From the NCBI GenBank assembly GCA_964035545.1, contig OZ037766.1, positions 3,158,501-3,222,500 of the forward strand: 64,000 bases of DNA, given 5' to 3'. Shown here in pieces: positions 40,401 through 51,500 of this stretch. The position numbers were made by a program, and so were the translations under genes. A model generated the notes under the pieces. That model was not told where the DNA came from. It was given only the letters and a program-made list of their open reading frames with translations, and searched no databases. The stretch is from Bugula neritina (lineage: Eukaryota; Bryozoa; Gymnolaemata; Cheilostomatida; Bugulidae). Numbering within the stretch: position 1 is the first letter of the stretch; every line of letters starts with the position of its first letter.

Positions 40401-42191
40401 TATGAGCATCTATTCCTATATAATACCAAGTAATGGAAAAACTGTGGAAGTCAGCATATTGCTGGCTCACTTTCTGTCAGGTTGTTAGATTTCAGCTGTA
40501 TTTAGTTCTTTACTGGAGAAATGGTTTTTACAGGGTGTGTGCTGTGTGACCCGTCCAATCCTATACCAGTGGTTAGTAGATTCCGGGCTAGGCTTGTCAT
40601 TTTCAACATAGAGCTGCCGCTAACCAAAGGCTCTCCGGTAAGCATCCCTCTCTCTCAGTCTACGTCTAAATATCTAATCTACCATCTTTTAGTCTATCCC
40701 TCAATGTCTAATCTTTTGAAACCCTTGTGACTGCAACAAATCAGCACAGTACCCTTTTGCTTCTTTTTGTAATCCCTCTTTTTCCTTAGCTTAAAATTTC
40801 TAATTTTGTTTTCTTTCTATATTTACTATTAGAAGCAATAAATTGAAAACAGCAGCAACAACAGGTAGTTGGTGTAATTATTTACATTAAATATATTGTT
40901 ACACTTCTTTTGGAGATTTTACTGTAAATTACCCTGATATTCACAAATCATGTTGAATTGACATTTGGAATCCAGTATAATTGTTGTTTGTTTCATGCTT
41001 TAAATTGTTTTCATAATCATTATTTTATACTGCATATTGAGCCAATATGATATTGTTTATCTACTTGTAGGTGATATACTCTCTGTTGATATGATATTGT
41101 TTATCTACTTGTAGGTGATATACTCTCTGTTAATATGATATGTTTATCAACTTGTAGGTGATATACTCTCTGTTAATATGATATGTTTATCAACTTGTAG
41201 GTGATATACTCTCTAATAATATGATATGTTTATCAACTTGTAGGTGATATACTCTCTAATAATATGATATGTTTATCAACTTGTAGGTGATATACTGTCT
41301 AATAATATATGTTTATCAACTTGTAGGTGATATACTGTCTAATAATATGATATTTTATCAACTTGCAGGTGATATATCACTCACAGTCCATGAATGAACC
41401 AGCTCACATTACTAAGCTAATATCTCAGTTACATAAGAACACTGGTGAGGTGCTGAAAAGTAAACCAAGGTTAGTTACTCTCTCCTTCTTATATGATTCA
41501 TACAGTTTATATAACATGCTAGGAGTACAACATGCTAGGAGTACAACATGCTAGGAGTATTACATGCTAGGAGTATAACATGCTAGGAGTATAACATGCT
41601 AGGAGTATTACATGCTAGGAGTATAACATGCTAGGAGTATTACATGCTAGGAGTAATACATGCTAGGAGTATAACATGCTAGGGGTATAACATGCTAGGA
41701 GTATAACATGCTAGGAGTATAACATGCTAGGAGTATAACATGCTAGGAATAAGAAACACAGAGCTCCGAGTGTCACATGTCACTCTTACCATTCAATGAG
41801 CCATGTCAACAAAGATAATCTGACACATGTTATGTTTATTACCTTCTGTTAAAAGAACAGAATGTTTCAGTATATTTGCAGCTTTAAAATCAAACCATGT
41901 GGTGATAAAACTTGGCAAACAACAGCAATATAATTCCTTCTTTCCATGTGTTGAACTTTGTGCAGCAAAATCCAATAAATTAACCTAAATGTTCACTTGT
42001 TTAAAATGTTTCTCGTTCATAGATGTCTAACCAAGAATAGCACGGCTGTAGTGGAAATAACTTTGGCTAGACCTCATTGCGTTGAACTGTATAAAGATTT
42101 CAAAGACCTCGGGAGATTCATGCTGAGGTCAGAAGGTCACACAATAGCTGCCGGTGTCGTTATAGAGGTGAGTGTTTTAGAGTTCAGCTGA
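31274..42191 (+). CDS. HBS1L: HBS1-type ribosome-rescue GTPase (long splice form)
   Basis: Translation-factor GTPase that, with Pelota/Dom34, dissociates stalled ribosomes. Exons: 31274-31319, 32094-32177, 32349-32507, 32657-32803, 33307-33348, (skip 33625-34436), 35806-35991, 36161-36281, 36483-36568, 37306-37387, 37672-37862, 38246-38362, 38763-38996, 39207-39377, 39981-40076, 40534-40637, 41369-41469, 42023-42191. All phases agree and yield 711 residues (human 684). The start [15 protein letters not shown] matches the family N-terminus. The HBS1 N-terminal domain is seen in [19 protein letters not shown] motifs: GHVDAGKS (G1, about residue 291), RGVT (G2), DAPGHKD (G3), NKMD (G4) and SGLNG (G5). 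The C-terminal beta-barrels end [20 protein letters not shown]. Introns after shared exon 5 can alternatively use the SKI7-like exon. Confidence 0.96.
32820..32968. repeat. Tetranucleotide repeat (cact/ctca) in HBS1 intron 4
   Basis: Imperfect run of actcactcactcacttactc words directly after the donor of exon 4. The open frame with SLTHSLT repeats is non-coding. Confidence 0.9.
36335..36455. repeat. Tandem repeat, about 37-bp unit, HBS1 intron 8
   Basis: Three copies of tgtattatagatacaatata plus cagtaggtgatgtca, close to the acceptor of the exon at 36483. The intron end tgatgttgcag is related to the unit. Confidence 0.85.
36585..36705. repeat. Tandem repeat, about 30-bp unit, HBS1 intron 9
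   Basis: Units of accaatcactgttagctaac plus cttaaacat, four copies with decay, starting soon after the donor of the exon ending at 36568. Confidence 0.85.
37968..38062. repeat. AT-rich tandem repeat in HBS1 intron 11
   Basis: Runs of ataacataacataatatagt, low complexity. Confidence 0.85.
38425..38632 (-). mobile_element. SINE, near full length, in HBS1 intron 12
   Basis: Reverse-orientation copy: aagtttatagtcatcatccc, aagcaggctaaggacttatt, caattatgactggatgcttt, tgacatcaccagtgg, and the head cgtctaacccctagaccacg. Head and body are both present. Confidence 0.85.
40080..40135 (+). pseudogene. Partial duplicate of HBS1 exon 15
   Basis: Starting 4 bp after the exon 15 donor, ttatgtaaccctgcagctga / ttggtttatacatacagaaa repeats the 3' half of the exon (ttatataaccctgcagctga / ttggtgtagacatacagaaa). 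The copied donor has decayed from taggtcag to tagtagc. It is a tandem partial exon duplication. Confidence 0.88.
41040..41385. repeat. Tandem repeat, about 43 bp, carrying copies of the HBS1 exon 17 acceptor
   Basis: About seven units of atatgatatgtttatcaact plus tgtaggtgatatactctcta. The true acceptor at 41368/41369 is acttgcag followed by gtgatatatcac, and every upstream unit carries acttgtag followed by gtgatatact. Only the last unit leads into the coding exon. Confidence 0.92.
41505..41752. repeat. Minisatellite, 16-bp unit, HBS1 intron 17
   Basis: About fifteen copies of aacatgctaggagtat with single-base variants, starting about 35 bp after the donor of exon 17. Confidence 0.95.
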
Positions 42192-42950
42192 GGGTCGGAC
42201 AGTCTCAACGCTGCTTATAGCTGTATGCATGGAAAACGTAGTCAACTGGCTGAACACTTTAATTTTTCGATATTTTTTAATTTATATTTTTTCAAAAGAC
42301 CTACTGCAATGTGCATCAAAGCTTACGGTGACCTGAAAATGCCAAGATTCACTTACTTGTGTATCATACTGTTATATACAAAACATGTATTATGTTGAAG
42401 CAGTCATATTTTACCATGGCTGTGCTAAACTCTCACTCTCAGCATGTCTGGCTATTTTTTCAGTTTTGTCAAGCTAAAATGTGAGCTGAACTCAGTGAAT
42501 TAGTCATGTCACTAGGATAAGACGATTGTCTCCACGACCCACTCCATGGTATGTCTAATTAACACTCACCATGGAGTTTTGAAGGAAAGGGAGAGAACTC
42601 CTAAACTTTATTTTCTTGTCGGAGTCGCCTTCTAATCCTACGTGAACTACTTCATCATTCATTGTGTTCTCATACTTAGGATATTCAGTGTAAATGCAAG
42701 TCTTTGTTTTAATTCTTTTGATTTGAAATCCCAATTCAAGTGAGTTCTTCGGTGTCTTTGTATATCACTTGATTTGATACATTTACATTAATTTTTACTG
42801 GTCGTTATAGACCTGTTCTGGGTGCCTTCACAATTGGAATCTTTTCTACTATAAACTTGTGGATTGTGATTGCAAGGCTAAAGTAAATGTGCAATTTTTG
42901 TCCACTCGGTTAACCAATTCTTTGTTGCAACTGAAATATATTTCGAGAAA

Positions 42951-42956
42951 TAAAAG
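42951..42956 (+). terminator. Possible HBS1 poly(A) signal
   Basis: The word gaaataaaaggg lies about 760 bp downstream of the HBS1 stop. It is a plausible AATAAA signal, though nearer variants cannot be excluded. Confidence 0.35.
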
Positions 42957-43499
42957 GGAGAAAATTCAAACCAACAACCTGATTTTGCCCAATGTATAGT
43001 CAATTGCTTCCACCTTTTAGTTTATATAAATTCTCAAAAAGGATTGCACTGCTTTCGCAGGGGTGCAGTAGTAAAGTTTACTTGAGAGCTTGTAACTTAT
43101 TTCTGAAATTCTTTCTATTTCTCGTATAATATTTAGCATACTATTGTTTAGCTAATAAATCAAGATCCAATACAATTATATAACTAGCACTAATTATCTA
43201 AGTTGATGTACAAGACATATGCTTATGGCTTCTTGATTAACTTCTGGGGGAGCCGTTGAGTTTGAATTAAGTGCACTTCAAGACTCAAGTACATGGTGCT
43301 TGCCATTAAAATACAACAGATTCAAAATCATTTCACTAGCACTTAAACCTTGAATCGCCATAAGACTATCTTGCAATGGGGATTATAATTCAGGAATTTC
43401 TTTGGTAGCTCTCCTAGTAATGTTTACTGAATTTTATTCATAGAAAGTATGTATTTCAGTTGGCTGTGTACCACTCTACACACATCAGGTGCCCAATCA

Positions 43500-43552
43500 T
43501 TATAGCTCAGAGAGGGTTCAGACATCTCTAGGGGGAATTGGGTAATAAAAAT
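43500..43552 (+). repeat. Stand-alone copy of the inverted-repeat terminus
   Basis: The sequence cagagagggttcagacatct / ctagggggaattgggtaata resembles the outer end of the 892-bp arms (caatagaggggtttcagaca / tccctctaggggaatttgta). The end sequence therefore exists independently of the large inverted repeat, as expected for a repeated mobile element. Confidence 0.55.
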
Positions 43553-43920
43553 GTGATAAAAGTTGACTAACGGTGTTTAACATCAAATGGCAAGGTTAAA
43601 TCCTCCATGGTGTGCGTACAGGCCTGTACCGGTAATCCCATTATTTTCCCATGATCACCCCTTGTAGTACATAATTATAATAATGGCATATAGGTTATGG
43701 AAATCTTTGAAAACTTTCAAATAACAATGAAATATAAAAACATGTTAATGCTATCTAGCCAAAGTATAAATGACTTGATTGATTGCATGGCAATTTTTAT
43801 ATTGAAAGATATAGTTTAACATATCATTTGACTGGCACCCCCCCCCCCTTTATCACAAAATCCCTTCTATCAATAAACTCATCATTTAGAATTCTTTAGA
43901 ATGTATTATATGTAGACACC

Positions 43921-44812
43921 CAATAGAGGGGTTTCAGACATCCCTCTAGGGGAATTTGTATTTTAAAGTTGTCTCCCCCTACAGGGATTGGGGGCAGTCT
44001 CGATGATATATAGAAGGCCCATAAAATAAGTAGAAATGTAAGGTTTGAGTGAAGACTACTACTAGTATAAGTTTCATTTTTTCTGAGATTAATATTTTGG
44101 CATAAATACACATATGAGCAGTTTCAGAAATTTTTTAAAAAATTTTGTTAATGATGAATGGCACAAAAACAAGACTTCAAAGCATATTTGTGGTTTTGGT
44201 TATTGAGCAAATCTGAAGCTGGCAGCTGTCATTATTATTTGCTTTGCTGACTGTAACCAGTCTGTTTAGAGCTGCTAACCTTTCAACTCTTAGAACAATA
44301 ATAACATGCTCGTACACTATATAGCTGCACTAGTGGGCTCTGTCTTACTGAACTTCAAACGCTCCAAATTATGGGTTGGAACACATGCCTGTAGGTTTAT
44401 GAAGGCACTGGCTCATTTGTATTAACATGTTCACGTACTTACACACCTATACTATGAAAATAACTAAGCCACCCTACTATCTAATATTTCTATATATTAA
44501 AAAAATTATTATAAATATAAGGATATGTATTAAAATAAATAGATTAAATTTGTAATTTCAAGCAACATCTTATCTAAAAATGCCAAACACTGTATAGCTA
44601 TATATATGTTTTAAAAGCATTTGTTTACATGGCATGCCTGCAAGTCAATGAAAATATTTAGAGAACAGTAAAAAGAAGCATATAAATTTCAGAATAGTTT
44701 CTTCTTTTCTGAGATGAATATTTTGGAAATGTCCCACAATTCAACTTTTAAATTAAGTCTGTAAAATAATTTTTCACAGTGTATTCTCAATAAATAATTA
44801 TTCTTGCAAGCT
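43921..44812 (+). repeat. Left arm of an 892-bp near-perfect inverted repeat
   Basis: Pairs with 45903-46794. Outer end caatagaggggtttcagaca; inner end aataattattcttgcaagct. Wherever I compared the arms I found only isolated mismatches (for example one base near the inner end), so the duplication is young or maintained. Matching open frames on opposite strands (MYLCQNINLRKNETY..) are a consequence of the repeat; no domain is recognised in them. Confidence 0.95.
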
Positions 44813-45285
44813 GCTTGTATACCAACATTCCTAATACAGAAATGTTTTTGGAGCATTGTAAATTATATACTGCTGCATTGCAGAAAAAAATCATCAAAAA
44901 AAGCACTTTTCAGTCAAATCAATTTGGCTTGTTTCCAAAAAAGAGTTGAAATGTACATTTAGTACCAGCTGTAAAGTATAGAAAGAACGAACTATGTCAT
45001 AATGACTGCATTCTTATGACACTAATGAAATTAAGATTGGCTGTACTCCATACGATCTTGCTCAAAGGTGGAGTTTAAAATAATGCTACTAAGTTTCACT
45101 AAATTCCCAGATAATACTTTTTATATCAAATTATTTGGCTTTGCTGATTTAGCTATGTTATGTACATTTTGTACTTATTTATCTCTAGGTCAGTTTTCAG
45201 CCATATATTTGACCACATTGCTATACTTCCTTTGTGCCAGCATTCTCTCCTTTATATCTTTTCTGTGGTTTCTAATAATTTTCAG

Positions 45286-45429
45286 TGGTATGTCACTGTA
45301 TGTAAACTATGTGAACCATCAGGCTATCTCTTACACAATGCATGCTGCTATAAGAATAACAGCAGCTGTTATGTATTCAATCAACCTCATTGCAAGAATT
45401 GTGTTTGCTTGAAGCTCTCTGTTGAGTAG
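45286..45429 (+). CDS. Possible cysteine-rich terminal exon inside the inverted-repeat loop
   Basis: A pyrimidine-rich stretch ending ataattttcag precedes a 48-codon frame ending in TAG. The peptide has a dense cysteine pattern: WYVTVCKLCEPSG, then HNACCYKNN, SSCYV, PHCKNCVCLK. An overlapping 114-residue frame (45068-45412) is merely hydrophobic and T-rich. I found no matching 5' exon, so this is only a candidate exon of a gene carried by the element. Confidence 0.3.
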   Translation, partial: WYVTVCKLCEPSGYLLHNACCYKNNSSCYVFNQPHCKNCVCLKLSVE

Positions 45430-45902
45430 CTGTCTCTCGATATTACATAACTGCTTGTTTAAGAAAGTGCAAGATGAGAACTGTCCAACTTTAGCCGTCT
45501 AACTTAAATTACATTATATAGGATTACATCACTACATAATAAGCTGATTAAACAACACATATAAATCGGCCAAAAACACCACACACTTGACTAGCTCTAG
45601 TTTGACTCATTTATATTTCGAGTTTTTCACATTACTTGAACATGCTTTAGCTAATTTGTTGCATTATTTTTCATCCATACATGTAATACAAGAATTTAGT
45701 ATATTATTTTTTTAGGTTTGGATTGTCTACTAGGCAGCTATCGCAAATATTTAATCAGACTGTGAAGTTGCTTAGAGAAGCTCTAAATCCAATGATAGTA
45801 TTTTATCAACACGCTGAGGTTAATAAAACTATTCCACCTCAATGAACTTTGACCTAGTTAACTAGACCACTGTAAAATGGCATGCCAGAACAAACACAAA
45901 CC

Positions 45903-46794
45903 AGCTTGCAAGAATAATTATTCATTGAGAATACACTGTGAAAAATTATTTTACAGACTTAATTTAAAAGTTGAATTGTGGGACATTTCCAAAATATTCA
46001 TCTCAGAAAAGAAGAAACTATTCTGAAATTTATATGCTTCTTTTTACTGTTCTCTAAATATTTTCATTGACTTGCAGGCATGCCATGTAAACAAATGCTT
46101 TTAAAACATATATATAGCTATACAGTGTTTGGCATTTTTAGATAAGATGTTGCTTGAAATTACAAATTTAATCTATTTATTTTAATACATATCCTTATAT
46201 TTATAATAATTTTTTTAATATATAGAAATATTAGATAGTAGGGTGGCTTAGTTATTTTCATAGTATAGGTGTGTAAGTACGTGAACATGTTAATACAAAT
46301 GAGCCAGTGCCTTCATAAACCTACAGGCATGTGTTCCAACCCATAATTTGGAGCGTTTGAAGTTCAGTAAGACAGAGCCCACTAGTGCAGCTATATAGTG
46401 TACGAGCATGTTATTATTGTTCTAAGAGTTGAAAGGTTAGCAGCTCTAAACAGACTGGTTACAGTCAGCAAAGCAAATAATAATGACAGCTGCCAGCTTC
46501 AGATTTGCTCAATAACCAAAACCACAAATATGCTTTGAAGTCTTGTTTTTGTGCCATTCATCATTAACAAAAATTTTTAAAAAATTTCTGAAACTGCTCA
46601 TATGTGTATTTATGCCAAAATATTAATCTCAGAAAAAATGAAACTTATACTAGTAGTAGTCTTCACTCAAACCTTACATTTCTACTTATTTTATGGGCCT
46701 TCTATATATCATCGAGACTGCCCCCAATCCCTGTAGGGGGAGACAACTTTAAAATACAAATTCCCCTAGAGGGATGTCTGAAACCCCTCTATTG
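45903..46794 (-). repeat. Right arm of the 892-bp inverted repeat
   Basis: Reverse complement of 43921-44812, of identical length. The arms are separated by a 1,090-bp unique loop (44813-45902). No target-site duplication is obvious at the outer borders (left gacacc, right tctgaa). Confidence 0.95.
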
Positions 46795-47012
46795 TCTGAA
46801 TCAGAATAATGTTTTTATAGGTTTACAAGCTTATATTTGAGTTATACCAAGCAAATAAATATTATAAACAACTGGTTCTACAAGTAATGAAAGCTTAATA
46901 GGAAATGTTTTTATAAATGCAACAGTGAATTTTAGTTAAAAACCATATAGTAAGCCTATATAGCTTATGACAGGTTTGCATCTAAAACTATAATGTGCAT
47001 ATAATAATTATT
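46795..47012. other. Short AT-rich interval
   Basis: Nothing recognised between the large inverted repeat and the next fold-back element. Confidence 0.5.
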
Positions 47013-47443
47013 GGTCATTTTACTTAATTTAGTACACACTGGAAATCTCCAGTTTTTAGCTATTTTTTACAATTTAGCTAGCTAATGAACATATGGGTTT
47101 TGCCCAAAACTAGTAAAATATGAATGAATACACCTAAATAGTCATAGTTCTTTTTAATTTTGCTTGATTTTTCTTCTTTTTTTTCTTCTAATTATTCAAC
47201 TACTTTTGATTTCGGAAAGTTATGGATTTCTTCATAACGCTCTACAATCAAAAGTAGCTGAATAATTAGGAAAAAACATGGGAAATCAAGCAAAATTAAG
47301 AAGAACCTTGGTTATTTAGGTGTGTTAATTCATATTTTATTAGTTTTGAGCAAAAACCCATGTTCATTAGCAGCTAAATTGTAAAAATTACCGTAGCTAA
47401 AAACTGGAGATTTCCAGTGTGTACTAAATTAAGTAAAATGACC
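47013..47443. mobile_element. 431-bp fold-back / MITE-like element
   Basis: Begins ggtcattttacttaatttag and ends with its reverse complement (ctaaattaagtaaaatgacc). The whole element folds into imperfect arms of about 190 bp around a centre near 47205-47235. Internal pairs include ctggaaatctccagttttta with its complement at 47397-47425. It has no coding capacity, and no clear target-site duplication is seen. Confidence 0.85.
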
Positions 47444-48587
47444 CTTAAAATGTTAATAGTTTGAATAGGACTAATTTGTGTTAAGAGCAAAGTTTTCTAA
47501 TAAAATTATAGCTTTGTTAACTCAAATCAATTTGCATAAATACTTGGATATATGTCACATGAGAAGAATTATTCCAACCTTACGGCTAAATCTCCAGTGT
47601 TCTGTTATTTCAAAGACATATGTTGGGAGGAAGGATTAGGAGATGAGAGCCTTAAGTTAATCATCTACTAAGTATATGCTGTTGCATCACAGTTACTGAA
47701 CTCTAAAGTAACGGATTATCTCTATCATCATGTAATCCTGCACCGATAATCCCTTAATAAAGATAATGAACACATCAGATAGGGATTAACTTCGGTAGGT
47801 TATGAAACCAGTAAACTACATGAGACGGGAATGCTTGGTAATGTGGCACTGAGGCTATAAAATGAAAACTTGCTAAATCGCTGTGCTATTGTTTTATCAG
47901 TAGTATATATATGGTGATAGTCAGTAGATTCTACAGAAGTTGAGCTGTTTGTCTTACTGGTCAACAAGCAACTTACAGGTATAGTGTGCCATCTTTGTTA
48001 AAATCAGTTAAATAACTTCAAAAGTAAAAATTTTGAACAATTTTGTTTGTGGAGGGCTTAATAGTATTTTTTGTTGATTATAGAGAAATACTGTTGGCTA
48101 GTATTGCAGTAATAATACACTAGATTACAGCATACACAGAAACTCTGTGTATGACAGTAAATGTTTATTCCCAAATCTCCCTGTTAATGAATATTTTTAC
48201 AATAATAATATACTCATTTAACATTTAACAGCCTTTTAAATTTTGTGACTTAACATGATATATAAACATATATATTATGTAAACTGGATAAATAACTACT
48301 ATAAACTGTGCTGTGCTTAATTTACATATCTTGTTAATTTTTACTTTATAAGTGAAAAATTATTCTAACATCTCAAGTAAACTAAGCAACATAATTTTTT
48401 TTTCTAAATTTGTACTTCAATTATTAAAAAATTTTGCCATTTTGTAATTATTGACTATCTCTTGTTTTGTTAACTGAATGAGCCTTATTTGATAAGATTT
48501 TGTGGTTTTTATTTAGTTATTTCAGGTCATGAGTTAAACCTTATGTTAGTCTGATAAAACTTTATGTTACAGAATCAAGAACTGGCT

Positions 48588-51500
48588 ATGATGTGTCGGC
48601 TGTTATTCCTATGTCTTGTGGCAGTTAGTACTGTCAGATGTTTTCCTAGCGGAGCACCTGAGGGCGCCTGCCCGAACTTGACACCAGGCTCTTTCACCTC
48701 AGATTCTGGCATGCTCGTAGGCCATCTTAGTCCACCACGATCAACTGATTCATTTCCTTACAAAGTTTCGTGTGAACGCAAAGAAAAAAATAGAGTGCAA
48801 AGTAAGACAGCTTGCTAAAGGATTAGTATGCAAAACAGATTCAATTTTAAATTGAAATTTGTTTTACGTACTAGTTAGTAGTTAGACTATTTTGAAGTAT
48901 ATATATTAATCGTTTCTTTGTGATTTTAAAGATGTTTCCTTGCAGCTATCATTTAAACTTGTATAGCAATTTAAATTGTTATATATTGCATTATTTTTAT
49001 TGCATTTAACTCTATAAAACTCTTTTAGATACTAATTAAGTGTTGGTTTTATAATATTCTTGTATTCATTTCATGTATTTTGATCAAAATTTAGGCAGTA
49101 ATACATAAATGAGCATTTGTGGCTTTGTTATAGTTTGAGCGTTACACCTCGTATTTTTTAGTGATTGTTTATTTTTTCTAGCATGGATTTAGAAAATATT
49201 ATATAAATTGTTTGAAATTTTGTTCATGGCTTGAAACATATGCAAAGGCAAAAACAAGTAACTTTCCTTTCTTTTTCTGTTTAATTGTAGTAAAATTTAA
49301 ACAATTTTGCTTCAGCTGTTATATTTAAGTTAAAGCATATAGACCATAGCAAGATGCGCATTACATAACCTATACACTTGGTACCTTGCAGTGACCATTG
49401 AAGGAGCCGATTTCAAAGGAGTGATGGCGCAAGTCCAAGACCAAAGCAACAAACCCATTGGCAAGGTGGATCCAGTTTCTCTGCCTTCAGATTATAGGGC
49501 TCTATGTGATGAGAATACTATCACACACAAAATGGCAAATGTAAAGTCTAAAGGAGTTTTCAATTTCATGATACCACTTGAGTTTGTACATCAAAAGCTG
49601 AAGTGTGTGTGAGTACACTATGGTACAACCTAGATAAAATTATCATAGATCTAATCAGTAAAAACTGAGCAATTAAACTGGATTAAGCTAATTATTAATT
49701 TAAAGGCACTCTAGTATACGTTTTTATATCCAAATTAAGTTCCAATTTGTACTATGTTTTAATAGCTTTCAAGTTAGGATTTGGTTCGATTAATTTACGA
49801 TGATCAGTCTGCATAAAGGATTTAGTGGTTAAACTTTTAAAGTTTAAAGGCCCTGCAAGGTCAACCGGGACAGCGATGATTTAAATCTCGATCTGAATTA
49901 TAGATAAATTACTCACGCAAGTTTATAGTCACTATCCCTGTGAGAAACCCCTGATAAAAAGAGTTTTTTTTAAGCAGGCTAAGGACTTATTTAAATGAGG
50001 CACAGAAGCAATTATGACTGGATGCTCTTTTTAACATCACCAATGGCCATTGTCCGGGCTCGAGCCCACGACCTTCGTGTTTACCAGGCAAACGCTCTAG
50101 CCCCTAGACCACGGCTGCTCCCTAATCTGAATTATAGATATTGCCAGTAAACTATCTGATCATAAAATAACCCTTTCTACAGACTATTGAAATACCTCAA
50201 AGGAAAAGCCATGTTTTATCACTACTTATGCATGTATCGTGCCTTACTAAAACTTTTTGTATCTTCCTACAATATATTATTAAATCTCGAAATGAGCTAT
50301 ACTTTACATAGTAAGCCTTGAAAATTTGTAAAATCACTAGAGCAGCACACAGCTGGAGTTGAAGTAGTTATGTTTAATGAACAAGCTCTGCTTACTGCAC
50401 CCAATGACCCCAAGCTTTGTGCTACATCTAACAATTTTTAAAAATATTACGGACAGTTCATAGGTAATTATAATAGTCGTCTTGTATTGTAACCTTTGTC
50501 TGAGTAGTAAATATTCTCTTAGTCCTCAAAGTATAACCCGCTACTTCCTGTTACAGAGTGACGGTAGTGAAAACAAAGAATGAATATTGGGTCAGCCATG
50601 TTGCACCCATACAAGGTGAGTTCACCAGGGTGTCTGTTGGGGCTCTGCTAGTAAACTGCCATTACAATTCTACAATATTAAACAATTGCAAATTTGGTTT
50701 TGCTGCCTAAAAATTGCTTGATGCAGCATAAATTGTGTGGTCACGGAGTGCAGGTGTTGACTGTTGAAGAAGTATACAAATACTGCACTTAGTGACTCTG
50801 AACGTTGTGCTCCCTCTAGCTATCCCTTGCTGCGCAATGAGAAAATTTAACTCACGAATAGTCGGTTTTATTTTTTTATTCAAAATATAAATTTCAATAA
50901 TCATGTATATCGGCCTCAGTTGTATGAACAGTCGTTCAAAGAATTTTATGCGTTTTAGGTCTTTTAATTTTACTTGAGCAGTGTTTTCTCATTCTTTGCT
51001 GTTTTAAAACTGAGCTACTTATACTTCTTGTGTTTAATTCTATGTGTTAAACAGTTTTACTTTGTTTGTTTGTAACTCATCAACAAGTACTTAAAGTAAA
51101 ATTAGAGTATGTATTGAATAAAATAATCGCTTTAATATTATTTCTATTTTAGATGGAGGACAGATCAAAACAATGAGGATGGTAAATAATCATTTAGTTC
51201 ACAATATCACTAAGAGCTTTTAGTATGTTACTATTTTTAGTCAGTTTGACATTGGCTGACACCTACTGACTGAATGACTTAATTTTTCAGTACAAAACCA
51301 ACATCTAGACAGCTCACTCTCTCCAGCAAAAAATGTTTAAATTCAACAAAATATTGTATTAATATTTGCATGCAAAGTACCCTTTTCTACCATTTTCTGA
51401 ATATATTCTCTTTGAAAGCATTATAACTTGCGTCATGTCTATGTTACGACGTTGCGTTTTACACTGTTCCTAGCACATGTATTTATATTTTTCATCTCTA

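Noticed and set aside
45068-45412. 114-residue hydrophobic membrane protein in the loop
   Set aside because: Hydrophobicity follows from T-rich codons; the overlapping cysteine-rich frame with a splice acceptor is the better, though weak, candidate.
43896-46840. Duplicated small protein gene (MYLCQNINLRKNETY..) on opposite strands
   Set aside because: Both frames lie in the arms of the inverted repeat and lack a coding signature or splice context.
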